Source: CAXXHQ01 sp963665265
Lineage (GTDB): Bacteria > Planctomycetota > Planctomycetia > Pirellulales > Thermoguttaceae
DNA: 64,000 bases
Reading direction: 5' to 3'
Assembly: GCA_963665265.2 (NCBI GenBank)
Contig: OY762224.2
Location: 2,294,001 to 2,358,000, forward strand
Shown here: one piece after another, positions 26,361 to 35,013 of the stretch
Numbering within the stretch: the first letter of the stretch is position 1
Layout of the letters: every line of letters starts with the position of its first letter
Notes under the pieces: model-generated
Told to the model about the DNA's origin: nothing
What the model saw: the letters and a program-made list of their open reading frames with translations, nothing else
Database searches by the model: none
Position numbers and translations under genes: made by a program

Positions 26361-27273
26361 TAAAATGCCCGATCACGCATCATTTCGGGTTGGCGAGAGG
26401 GGGGGGATGTTGCCGAACGTTTTTGAAGCTCCATCCTTTGGATTACTTAGTGACCGCCTTATAGAATTGATGATGTGGGACAGGAAAAGGGGAGCGGGCC
26501 AGTCAAAATGTGTTTTGAAAAGCGGTGGCGCATCACGATCAGACAGGGCTTTGGCAGTAGGGGGGGCGCATGTGAAGTCGCTCTTAAAACACCTCTTCAA
26601 GAAACGTCGCAACTTGTTTAATGGACGTATTTTGCGAGGGCATTATTACCGCTAAACATCACCCTTTTTAACATGCATTATTCGGTATCGAAGAGCGTTC
26701 GTTAGCTTGCCAAGGACGGGGGATAGCTGTATCATGAAGGAGGTAAGCGATCCCCGAAAACGGAAGCGATGAATCTGCGCGATTTTGTCAGTCTTCGGTG
26801 GGGAGAAGGATTTGCGCAAGCCGATGAAGCATATTATGCCGGTTATATTGCAGTGCGGCGTGAGTTGCCGCAAGCTGCCAATATGCTGGTTAGGCTTCCT
26901 CGCGACACGAGCGTTCTAATCCGCTAAACGACGAGCGAGACGGGAAAGTCTTTGCTTGTTGCAAGTGTAAAACAAAGGAATGTAGCGATTTTTGAGTCCG
27001 AGACCGTCAGAAAATGCGGCGGTCTTTGATTTGAGACAGGAAGCCGTGACGCTGTTGAAAACGGATCAAAACGTTTTGCGGCGTCGATCAGTGACAATAT
27101 ATTAACGCGGCGGAGGCGTGCCAACGCTTTCGCACAGATTCAATCCCTCCGGGATCACGATTAGGTTCGAATAAATTTAGGCCTTTCTTTCAATAGGGAA
27201 GTTGAACGGAAGTCCTATCGCAATTCGCATTTGCGACCTTCAAGATTATTGCCGCCGAGAAGGAGAGGTGTCG
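26361..27273. other. Intergenic region with G-tracts
   Basis: Mostly featureless. A 96-codon plus-strand frame (26365-26655) contains runs of eight G (26399-26406) and seven G (26570-26576). A 52-codon frame (26769-26927, starting MNLRDFVSLRWGEG) follows an AGGAGG that is too far away to serve as its ribosome binding site. I do not call either as a gene. Confidence 0.4.
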
Positions 27274-28077
27274 ATGTACGTAATTGAAACCCGAGCCCTA
27301 ACCAAAGCCTACGGTGCGGACGAGGAAGCGAAAGTCCAAGCGCTCAAGGGCGTGGATCTGCAGGTTCGCGAAGGCGAATTCTTGGCGATCATGGGCCCTT
27401 CAGGTTCCGGTAAGAGCACTTTTCTGCACATTCTCGGCGGAGTTGAAACGGCCACTTCAGGCGAAGTTCTTTTGGAAGGGGTCGATCTCGCGTCGTTGAG
27501 CGACGACGAGCGGACCATTCTTCGTCGTGAGCGGATGGGTTTCATTTTTCAGTCATTCAATTTGCTTCCCGCTTTTACGGCCGAGGAAAACGTCGCGTTG
27601 CCTTTGGAGTTGGCGGGAGTTTCCTCGAATGAAGCGAAGCGTCGCGCATTCGAGATGCTCAAGTTAGTCAATATGTCGCATCGTCGCCATCATATTCCCT
27701 GCACGATGTCGGGCGGCGAACAGCAGCGAGTGGCCATAGCGCGTTCTTTGGTTTCGGAACCGGCGTTGCTCTTGGCGGACGAACCGACGGGCAACTTGGA
27801 CAGCGTTAACGGCAAGCAAGTCACGGCGTTACTTCGTCGATTGGTTACCGAGCACAATCAAACGATTGTGATGGTTACGCACGATAACGAAGTGGCCAAT
27901 CAAGCGGATCGACTGGTGCGATTGCGTGACGGATTGATCGAGCGCGACGCGGCCGTGGTTCGAGAAACGCCGAAGCAAGCGGCGGCGCCGAAAAACGTGT
28001 TGCCAATTAAAGACGCGATGCCTGCGGGAGCGCAACCCGTTCGCGGTCGATCGATATTATTCAAACGTTCGATTTAG
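27274..28077 (+). CDS. ABC transporter ATP-binding protein (MacB/LolD type)
   Basis: 267 residues from the ATG at 27274, fixed by AAGGAGAGG eight bases upstream; an earlier in-frame TTG at 27202 is less likely. It has Walker A GPSGSGKST (~42-50), Q-loop FIFQSFNLLPA, signature MSGGEQQRVAIARSL, Walker B LLLADEPTGNLD, and H-loop VMVTHDNEVA. This is the MacB/LolD/FtsE subfamily that powers export or lipoprotein release with FtsX-type permeases. The permease gene follows after 87 bp. The C-terminal ~45 residues are an Ala/Pro-rich basic tail outside the domain. Confidence 0.92.
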   Translation: MYVIETRALTKAYGADEEAKVQALKGVDLQVREGEFLAIMGPSGSGKSTFLHILGGVETATSGEVLLEGVDLASLSDDERTILRRERMGFIFQSFNLLPAFTAEENVALPLELAGVSSNEAKRRAFEMLKLVNMSHRRHHIPCTMSGGEQQRVAIARSLVSEPALLLADEPTGNLDSVNGKQVTALLRRLVTEHNQTIVMVTHDNEVANQADRLVRLRDGLIERDAAVVRETPKQAAAPKNVLPIKDAMPAGAQPVRGRSILFKRSI

Positions 28078-28164
28078 CGTTCCGCGGCGGCCGCAGGAAG
28101 CACGCCGTCGAGAATCTCGTTCCCGCCAATATATTTCGCCCGCACACAGACGAAAACAATCGCC

Positions 28165-30801
28165 ATGATTCTTTGGAAGTTCACGTTTCGAGAAATGAAG
28201 AATCGCCCTGGCCGGGCCACGCTGACCTTGTTGAGCATCGTCATTGGCGTGGCGGCCGTCGTCGCGGTCATCATCTCGACGAATACGACGCATGAAGCGC
28301 AACGGCATCTGCAAGAAGGAATTGCCGGGCGTTCGGCGTTTGAGGTCGTTAAAGAGGGCGGAGATTTCTTTCCGGTTAAAGATATCGCCGGAATTACCGC
28401 CGTATCAGGGGTGAAGTCGGTCGTGCCGACCGTCACGAAGATGACGAAGGCGTTTTTTCCGCAACCTGGCGGCGCAAAAACGCTGGAAAAATTGATTAGC
28501 GTCATCGGCGTCGAACCGGCGCAGATGAACGTTCTCGGCGATTACGAATTAAAAGAAGGTCGAGCTCTCGTCGACGACGATGCGCTCGTCGACGACGATA
28601 CGAAGCCGGTTTTAATCGAAGCCGGATTGGCGAAAGCGGTCGGAGTCGGAATCAACGATTCCGTTAAGTTGCATACTATCGCGGCGTTTGTGCAGGTATT
28701 TAAGATCGTCGGAATCGTATCGCCGCGAAGCGCCGCGAATATCCAACAAGCGGGCGGCGTGATTTTGCTGCCGCTTCCCACCGCACAAGCCTATTACGGA
28801 AAAAAGCTCGGTCGAGTGACTGGAGTCTCCGTAATTCTTCAAGACGGAGCCGATGCGGCGATCGTCGGTTCGGAAATCACTTCAAAGTTGCCGGAAGGGT
28901 TTCGCGTGGACTCGCCGGCGGCTCGAGCTTCGCTTTCGGCCGAGACGCTTTTGCCGCTTGAACTCGGTTTGCGATTTGCTTGTGCGTTGTTGATTTTCCT
29001 CGCGGGAATTATGATTTTCAATACGTTCCTGATGAATATCGGCGAACGGCGCAAGCAATTGGCTATTCTTCGCGCGATCGGCACAACCCGAGGCCAAGTC
29101 GTCAAGATGCTCTTTAACGAAGGCCTGCTCTTCGGCGCATTCGGTACGGCGGCTGGTTGTTTTCTTGGCATTGGCGGCGCATATTTGCTTTCAAAAGTTA
29201 TGTCGCAAGCGATGGCCGGCGGGGTAATGCCTCCGTTGGCGATCTCGGCGACTCCGTTTATAATGGCGGGGATCGTCGGGCCGCTCGTCTCGATAGTCAG
29301 CGTTTTGGTGCCTGCCTATTTAGCTAGTCGCATCACTCCGCTTGAAGGAATGCGACCGGTTATTTCCGAGTCAAAAACGCACATTTCCAAAACATATATT
29401 GCATTTAGCATTCTCGTTTTCATTGCGACAGCCGGTCTATTGGCAGGTTGCATCACGGGATATTTGCCCGTCGAGACGTTAGTTTCGTGCGGATTGATTT
29501 TCACGTTGGCGTTCATCTTGCTGATTCCGTTGGCACTCGGGCCCGTCGCCCGGTTTACTTCGAGAACGTTGCGTCCGCTTTTCGGAGCGGAAGGGGAGAT
29601 TGCCAGCCGTCAGATTCTGCGACGCCGCGTTCGCGCTACGTTGACGATCGGCATTTTGTATATTGCCGTAAGCACGGTGGTGAGTCTCGGCACGATGACC
29701 CGCAACACGGTCAACGACGTAATGGGCTGGTACAACAAATCGATGAAGGGGGATTTCTTCATTCGCGCTTCGGCGCCTGATTTAGCGGCCAAAAGCACGA
29801 TTGAAATGCCTTTGTCGGTCGGCGAGGAGATTCGAGGCGTTTCCGGCGTGCGATGCGTTGACTCGCTTCGCGTAGTCGACGTCTCGCTTGATACGAAGCG
29901 TTTGGCGAAAGCGCCTCCCGAAGCGGCCGGCTCCGTTAAGAATGAAATGAGCGTCAAATTGCTCATTAGGGATTTTACCGACGCGAAAGAACTTCCGTTC
30001 GTTATGAAGGACGGTTCCGATCCGAACGCGGTTCGTCAAGGGTTAATTGAAGGCGGCGTCGTCATCGGTTCCGTTTTAGCAAATCGCATCGGGGTAGGGG
30101 TTGGCGATGCGGTGCCTTTAAAAACCGCCCAAGGCGAACGGCAAGTTCGCATCGTCGGCGTAACGACGGCCTATGTTTCTGGCGGAAAAGTGCTATATAT
30201 GGAAGGTGCCAAAGCCCGGGAATTAATGGGGGTGAGCGGCGCGGACATATTTATTATCACATGCAACGATATTGATCGATCTACCCGATCTATTGCCGCC
30301 ATTGAGAGCGATATCAAGAAAGTTTGCGAAGCCAACGGCAACTTACTTCTTTTGTCTTTCGCCGACTTGCGGAGCAAGCTCGACGACTTGCTTGCCGGCG
30401 TGATCGGCAGTATGTGGGGAATTACGGCGTTGGCCTTCGTCATCGGCGCCTTCGGCGTCGCCAATACGTTGACGATGAACGTTTTGGAGCAGACCCGCGA
30501 ACTGGCGTTGCTCCGCGTCGTGGCGATGACTCGTCGTCAGGTGCGTCGCACTGTTTTAGCGCAAGCGACGATTTTCGGCCTTGTCGGCATCATTACAGGG
30601 ACGATCGGGGGATTGGTCGGCTCTTACACGATGACTTTGAGCGCCGTGCCGTTGTTCGGGCAAGCGCCCGACTTCGCTATTCATCCGACGATGTTGGTCG
30701 TTACGACGGTTTCGGGCATGATCATTCTTTTGATTGCCGCGTGGGCGCCTGCCGTTCGAGCTTCCCGATTGAATTTGCTCATCGCCTTGCAGTATGAGTA
30801 G
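28165..30801 (+). CDS. ABC transporter permease, FtsX/MacB family, tandem
   Basis: 878 residues, about twice a LolC/E protein. It starts MILWKFTFREMKNRPGRATL, the usual cytosolic-to-TM1 motif, then has an extracytoplasmic MacB-core domain (~45-260) and an FtsX core of three helices (~275-400, with FLMNIGERRKQLAILRAIGT). Two more helices follow at ~415-460, a second periplasmic domain at ~520-740, and a second FtsX core (NTLTMNVLEQTRELALLRVV). One chain therefore carries both halves of the permease. With the upstream ATPase it forms a complete exporter of unknown substrate. Confidence 0.9.
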   Translation: MILWKFTFREMKNRPGRATLTLLSIVIGVAAVVAVIISTNTTHEAQRHLQEGIAGRSAFEVVKEGGDFFPVKDIAGITAVSGVKSVVPTVTKMTKAFFPQPGGAKTLEKLISVIGVEPAQMNVLGDYELKEGRALVDDDALVDDDTKPVLIEAGLAKAVGVGINDSVKLHTIAAFVQVFKIVGIVSPRSAANIQQAGGVILLPLPTAQAYYGKKLGRVTGVSVILQDGADAAIVGSEITSKLPEGFRVDSPAARASLSAETLLPLELGLRFACALLIFLAGIMIFNTFLMNIGERRKQLAILRAIGTTRGQVVKMLFNEGLLFGAFGTAAGCFLGIGGAYLLSKVMSQAMAGGVMPPLAISATPFIMAGIVGPLVSIVSVLVPAYLASRITPLEGMRPVISESKTHISKTYIAFSILVFIATAGLLAGCITGYLPVETLVSCGLIFTLAFILLIPLALGPVARFTSRTLRPLFGAEGEIASRQILRRRVRATLTIGILYIAVSTVVSLGTMTRNTVNDVMGWYNKSMKGDFFIRASAPDLAAKSTIEMPLSVGEEIRGVSGVRCVDSLRVVDVSLDTKRLAKAPPEAAGSVKNEMSVKLLIRDFTDAKELPFVMKDGSDPNAVRQGLIEGGVVIGSVLANRIGVGVGDAVPLKTAQGERQVRIVGVTTAYVSGGKVLYMEGAKARELMGVSGADIFIITCNDIDRSTRSIAAIESDIKKVCEANGNLLLLSFADLRSKLDDLLAGVIGSMWGITALAFVIGAFGVANTLTMNVLEQTRELALLRVVAMTRRQVRRTVLAQATIFGLVGIITGTIGGLVGSYTMTLSAVPLFGQAPDFAIHPTMLVVTTVSGMIILLIAAWAPAVRASRLNLLIALQYE

Positions 30802-30812
30802 TTTTTGGAAAT

Positions 30813-30843
30813 TAAGGGCGGAGAACGTATGTATCCGCCCTTA
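30813..30843. terminator. Hairpin after the ABC permease
   Basis: A perfect 10-bp stem TAAGGGCGGA (30813-30822) with TCCGCCCTTA (30834-30843), 11-base loop, starting 12 bp after the permease stop. There is no T-run, so it may be a weak terminator or a 3'-end stabiliser. Confidence 0.5.
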
Positions 30844-31116
30844 TCGGTTGAAAGCTCGACTGTAACCTATACGCGTCATTTTCCGCTAAAACCGCTCATT
30901 TCTCGCTTCTTTTTCCCGCTTTCGGCGGGTTGACGGCTCATCGTAAACGGATTTATACTATAGGTTTGGGCGTTTTCCGTAGCGTCATTGCGCGGCGAAA
31001 AGCGGTCCATTGCGGGGCGGAGTTTTTTCAAATCGAGCGCGTGTCGGATTTTTTCAGCGATAGCCTGCAACTTGCCGCGTTTCGTTTGAAGCGAAAAGTA
31101 TTTCGAGCCAGCAATT

Positions 31117-32238
31117 ATGCCGCCCGTTATCATAGACGTTCGTAGCGCCGAGGACATGCGCGATGTCGTCCATCGAGCCGTGCAGACCTTGGCCGAGGGG
31201 GGACTTGTCGCCTTTCCGACCGAAACGGTTTACGGCGTGGCCGCCAGCGCTTTGGACGAGCGCGCGATGAACCGGCTGTTGAACGCCAAATCGCGACCGA
31301 AGAACAAGCCCGTCACGTTGGCGATTAAGAGTGCGGAAGAGGCGTTTGATTACGCTCCCGACCTATCGCCGTTGGCGCAGCGATTGGCGCGGCGTTGTTG
31401 GCCCGGCCCGATCACGTTGGTGGTGGACGATTCGCATCCGGAGAGTTTGGTGCGTCGTCTGCCGAAGATCGTGCAAGAGGCCGTTTCGCCGGCCAACGCT
31501 ATTGGGTTACGCGTGCCCGGCCACCAAATAATATTGGACGTGATGCGGATGCAGGCCGGTCCGCTGGCGTTGTCGAGCGCGAATCGAGCTGGAATGCCGG
31601 ACGCGCTGACCGCCGAGGAAGTGGCCGAGAACATCGGCGACGAAGTGGACTTGATTCTCGACGACGGGCGTTGTCGATTCGGCCAGCCGTCATCGGTGGT
31701 TCGCGTACGCGGCTCGAAGATGGAGATATTGCGACAAGGGGTCGTACCCGAGCGAACTTTACAGAGGCTTTCCAGCTTGATGATTTTGTTCGTATGCACC
31801 GGTAACACGTGCCGCAGTCCGATGGCCGAGGCGATTTGTCGCGATTTAATCGCGAAGAAGATCGGTTGCGCGCCGGACGAGTTGGAAGACCGTTCGGCGA
31901 TCGTCATGTCGGCCGGCATCGCCGCGATGATGGGCGGACGAGCTAGCCGCGAATCGGCCGAGGTGATGCGGTCCTGGGGGATTGACCTTATGCATCACGA
32001 GACGCAGCCGTTGACCGAGCCGTTGGTTCGGCACGCCGACGTGATATTGACGATGACCCGATCGCACCGCGAGGCGATATTAGCGCAATGGCCTTCGGCC
32101 GCTCCGCGAACGTTTTTGTTGCGGCGCGACGGGGGCGACGTTTCGGATCCGATCGGCGGACCGGTCGAGCGATACCTTAAGTGCGCTGAGCAACTCCGCG
32201 ACGAGATCGCTTCGCGAATTGACGAGATGACTTTTTAA
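31117..32238 (+). CDS. Fusion: threonylcarbamoyl-AMP synthase (TsaC/YrdC) + YwlE-like protein-arginine phosphatase
   Basis: 373 residues. Residues 1-~210 are a YrdC/TsaC domain (GGLVAFPTETVYGVAASALD, SRPKNKPVTLAI, WPGPITLVVD, SSANRAG), the enzyme making threonylcarbamoyl-AMP for tRNA t6A. Residues 222-373 are a low-molecular-weight phosphatase: the P-loop CTGNTCRSPMAEA has nucleophile Cys227 and Arg233, with the acid in DPIGG (Asp344). Thr231 matches the Thr that gives Bacillus YwlE its phospho-arginine specificity. An internal ATG at 31780, weakly preceded by AGAGG, could also give the phosphatase alone. rpiB follows 106 bp downstream, as in the ywlC-ywlE-ywlF cluster. Confidence 0.92.
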   Translation: MPPVIIDVRSAEDMRDVVHRAVQTLAEGGLVAFPTETVYGVAASALDERAMNRLLNAKSRPKNKPVTLAIKSAEEAFDYAPDLSPLAQRLARRCWPGPITLVVDDSHPESLVRRLPKIVQEAVSPANAIGLRVPGHQIILDVMRMQAGPLALSSANRAGMPDALTAEEVAENIGDEVDLILDDGRCRFGQPSSVVRVRGSKMEILRQGVVPERTLQRLSSLMILFVCTGNTCRSPMAEAICRDLIAKKIGCAPDELEDRSAIVMSAGIAAMMGGRASRESAEVMRSWGIDLMHHETQPLTEPLVRHADVILTMTRSHREAILAQWPSAAPRTFLLRRDGGDVSDPIGGPVERYLKCAEQLRDEIASRIDEMTF

Positions 32239-32344
32239 TTTTGCGAGTCCCGCGTTTCCGATCGCCGGGCCTGATAGTTTTCTTAATCACAACATACGAT
32301 CGCGCCTTTTTCGGCGCTAATTCACGAATCACGTAGGACGAATC

Positions 32345-32809
32345 ATGCGGATTGCCGTCGGAACTGATCATCGAGGTTTTTCCCTTCGCGCGAAAATCAT
32401 CGAGCTTGTTCAGAAGCTCGGTCATGAGGCGATCGACGTGGGCGCGTATTCTCTCGAAGCCGTCGATTATCCTGACGTCGCCGCCGCCGTGGCCGGCAAG
32501 GTAAGCTCGGGCGAAGCCGATCGCGGAGTTCTCGTTTGCGGCACAGGGCTCGGCATGTGCATCGCCGCGAATAAATTTCATGGCGTTCGGGCGGCCCCTT
32601 GCCACGACGATCTAACCGCCGAACTTAGCCGACGCCACAACGACGCGAACATCCTCTGTCTGTCGGCCGATCTCCTCGGCGAACGGCTTATTGATCGCAT
32701 GTTGGAAATCTGGTTGAACACGCCGTTTGAAGGAGGTCGACACGCCCGGCGCGTCGATAAAATCACCGATTTGGAGCGCCGCGTCGAAGAAGAGCAAAAG
32801 AACGACTAA
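32345..32809 (+). CDS. rpiB: Ribose 5-phosphate isomerase B
   Basis: 154 residues, normal for RpiB/LacAB. It interconverts ribose 5-phosphate and ribulose 5-phosphate in the pentose phosphate pathway. It shows the N-terminal GTDHRGFSLRAKI phosphate-binding motif, the catalytic Cys in VLVCGTGLGMCIAANK, and the conserved His in SRRHNDANILCL. TAGGACG precedes the ATG. It is co-directional with the TsaC-YwlE fusion and shares a terminator at 32853, so probably one transcript. Confidence 0.92.
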   Translation: MRIAVGTDHRGFSLRAKIIELVQKLGHEAIDVGAYSLEAVDYPDVAAAVAGKVSSGEADRGVLVCGTGLGMCIAANKFHGVRAAPCHDDLTAELSRRHNDANILCLSADLLGERLIDRMLEIWLNTPFEGGRHARRVDKITDLERRVEEEQKND

Positions 32810-32852
32810 CGCTTTCTCGATCTCGGCCGTAGTTATTTAACGAACTCTCTTC

Positions 32853-32877
32853 AGCCTCGCTTTGCGAGGCTTTTTTT
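32853..32877 (+). terminator. Rho-independent terminator after rpiB
   Basis: A 7-bp stem AGCCTCG (32853-32859) with CGAGGCT (32865-32871), five-base loop, followed by T7. It lies 44 bp past the rpiB stop. Confidence 0.85.
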
Positions 32878-33126
32878 ATGCGCCTATCACGCGATTATCA
32901 AAGGCTCGAAATCTTCAGGGCGAAATGCGATAAACGATCGCTGATGGATATTTTTGACTATTGCGCGGCGGTTCGCTCTCACGCGGTCAAATCCGTTTCA
33001 ATCGCCGAAGAGATTTCAAGGAAGAACATTGAAAGTGAAATAGAATCGGACGATAATGACGAAGTCTTGTCCAGGGATGGGCCGAATCGGTCCGCTAAAA
33101 CTTGCCGTCGTTCGAGGAGTTGAGCA

Positions 33127-34815
33127 ATGCTTAATAAACGCTTTCGACAATTTTTGATTCTCTCGTTCGCCTGCGCTACGATTGCGGGAGTATCGTTCGT
33201 CGCTGAAGAGGCGAAAAGTTCTCAAGAGGACGGCAAGGTCCCGGCCGTCATCAAAGTCAGCGAGAAGAACGAACCGATGAAGACAGGCAAGTTCGCGCCG
33301 ATTTGGGATTCGCTCAAACAATACGAAACGCCGGAATGGTTCCGCGACGCGAAGTTCGGGATTTGGGCGCATTGGGGCCCGCAGTGCCAGCCGGAGCGCG
33401 GCGATTGGTACGCACGAAGCATGTACATTGAAGGCGAATGGCAATACAAGTCGCACTTGGAAACCTACGGCCCGGCCTCGAAAAACGGTTTCAAGGAGTT
33501 GATTCGCGATTGGAAAGCGGAGAATTGGGATCCGTCGAAAATTGTTGCCGCCTATAAAAACGCCGGCGCGAAATACTTCGTCGCTTTGGCGAATCATCAC
33601 GATAACTTCGACAACTACGACAGCACGTACCAGCCGTGGAACTCGGTCAAGCTCGGTCCGAAGAAGGACTTGATCGGCGGTTGGGAAAAGGCGGCCCGCG
33701 AGAACGGCTTGCGTTTCGGCGTGAGCGTGCATGCAGCTCATGCCTGGACGTGGTACGAGCCGGCGCAAGGGGCCGACAAAAACGGACCGAACAAAGGCGT
33801 GCCCTACGACGGCAATTTGACGAAGGAAGAGGGCAAGGGGCAGTGGTGGGAAGGGCTCGATCCGCAAGATTTATACGCGCAGCGTCATCCGCTGAGCAAA
33901 GGGAACGTCCACAATATGTGGCACTGGACGCCCGGCTCCGGATTCTGCCCGCCGAGCCAAGAGTATTGCGATAAATTCTACGATCGCACGATTGAACTCA
34001 TCAACAAGTATCATCCCGACTTGATCTACTTTGACGACACGATTTTACCGCTTTACCCGGTGAGCGACGCCGGGATGAAAATCGCCGCTCATTTTTACAA
34101 CAGCAGCATGGCTTGGAACGGCGGTAAATTGGAGGCGGTTCTTAACGGAAAGATACTGAGTCCCGACCAACGCAAGTGCATGGTCTGGGACATTGAACGC
34201 GGAGCGAGTCCGACGATCGAGCCGTTGCCTTGGCAAACTTGCACTTGCATCGGCAGTTGGCACTACGACAAGGGAATCTACGAGCGTCATCACTACAAGA
34301 GCGCGAAGACGGTCATTCATACGCTTGTTGACGTCGTGAGCAAGAACGGCAATCTGTTGTTGAGCGTTCCGCTAAAAGCCGACGGCACATACGACTCGGA
34401 CGAGGCGAAGGTCGTCGAGGAGATCGGACGATGGATGCGGACGAACGGCGAGAGCGTTTACGGAACTCGGCCTTGGAAGGTTTGCGGCGAAGGGCCTGCG
34501 ATGGCCTCGGCGGCTCCGCTTAGCGGGCAAGGCTTCAACGAAGGCAAGGCGAAATTCGGGCCGGAGGACGTTCGCTACGTCACGAAGGAGGACGTGATCT
34601 ACGTGACGATTTTGGCGCCGACGACCAAGACGATCCAGCTAAAATCGTTGGGCAAAGGAAGCGGACTGTTTACCGGAACGATCACGAACGTTGAAATGCT
34701 CGGCAGTTCTGAAAAACTGCAATGGGAGCAAGGGGAATCCGAATTGACCGTTTCGCCGCCGAAAACGGCGCCGAACGACATCGCCGTCGTGCTGAAGATA
34801 ACGACGACGAAATAG
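33127..34815 (+). CDS. Secreted alpha-L-fucosidase, GH29
   Basis: 562 residues with a signal peptide (FLILSFACATIAGVSFVAEE). The GH29 barrel begins WFRDAKFGIWAHWGPQCQPE and shows GAKYFVALANHHDNFDNYDS, LRFGVSVHAAHAW, and DLIYFDDT, where the Asp at ~303 is the expected nucleophile. NGNLLLSVPLKADGTYDSDE near 415 closes the catalytic domain, and a C-terminal beta domain follows. It removes L-fucose from glycans outside the cytoplasm. The next gene is a secreted polygalacturonase-type enzyme, so this is a small polysaccharide-use locus without its own SusCD-like pair. Confidence 0.9.
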   Translation: MLNKRFRQFLILSFACATIAGVSFVAEEAKSSQEDGKVPAVIKVSEKNEPMKTGKFAPIWDSLKQYETPEWFRDAKFGIWAHWGPQCQPERGDWYARSMYIEGEWQYKSHLETYGPASKNGFKELIRDWKAENWDPSKIVAAYKNAGAKYFVALANHHDNFDNYDSTYQPWNSVKLGPKKDLIGGWEKAARENGLRFGVSVHAAHAWTWYEPAQGADKNGPNKGVPYDGNLTKEEGKGQWWEGLDPQDLYAQRHPLSKGNVHNMWHWTPGSGFCPPSQEYCDKFYDRTIELINKYHPDLIYFDDTILPLYPVSDAGMKIAAHFYNSSMAWNGGKLEAVLNGKILSPDQRKCMVWDIERGASPTIEPLPWQTCTCIGSWHYDKGIYERHHYKSAKTVIHTLVDVVSKNGNLLLSVPLKADGTYDSDEAKVVEEIGRWMRTNGESVYGTRPWKVCGEGPAMASAAPLSGQGFNEGKAKFGPEDVRYVTKEDVIYVTILAPTTKTIQLKSLGKGSGLFTGTITNVEMLGSSEKLQWEQGESELTVSPPKTAPNDIAVVLKITTTK

Positions 34816-34842
34816 CGGCGACTTCGCCATTTGCCCGGCGAA

Positions 34843-34962
34843 TACGGCAGATTTCTCGAGGTATTTCGCTAATAACCCAAGTTAAAATAAACGAACGGCC
34901 TTCGCGTCGGCTCGCTCTTCGGAGTAGCTTGAATGCGGGGGCCGTTTGCTTTAAGATGCAGG
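34843..34962 (+). repeat. Intergenic repeat element, copy 1
   Basis: About 120 bp similar to 36571-36692: GCGAATACGGCA near the 5' end, then AACGAACGGCC, TCGGAGTAGCTTGAATGCGG and GGGGGCCGTTTGC. The arms AAACGAACGGCC and GGCCGTTTGCTT can pair into a large hairpin. It lies between the fucosidase and polygalacturonase genes. Confidence 0.75.
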
Positions 34963-35013
34963 ACTCAATAGTGAATCCGCTCTTCGCTCGTAAAATTATG
35001 GAGCCATAATGCC

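Noticed and set aside
26769..26927. A 52-codon frame starting MNLRDFVSLRWGEG after an AGGAGG.
   Set aside because: The AGGAGG is over 20 bases from the ATG, the product is unrecognised, and no neighbour supports it.
32878..33123. An 81-codon frame just before the fucosidase gene.
   Set aside because: It starts inside the T-run of the rpiB terminator, has no ribosome binding site, and its composition is not protein-like.
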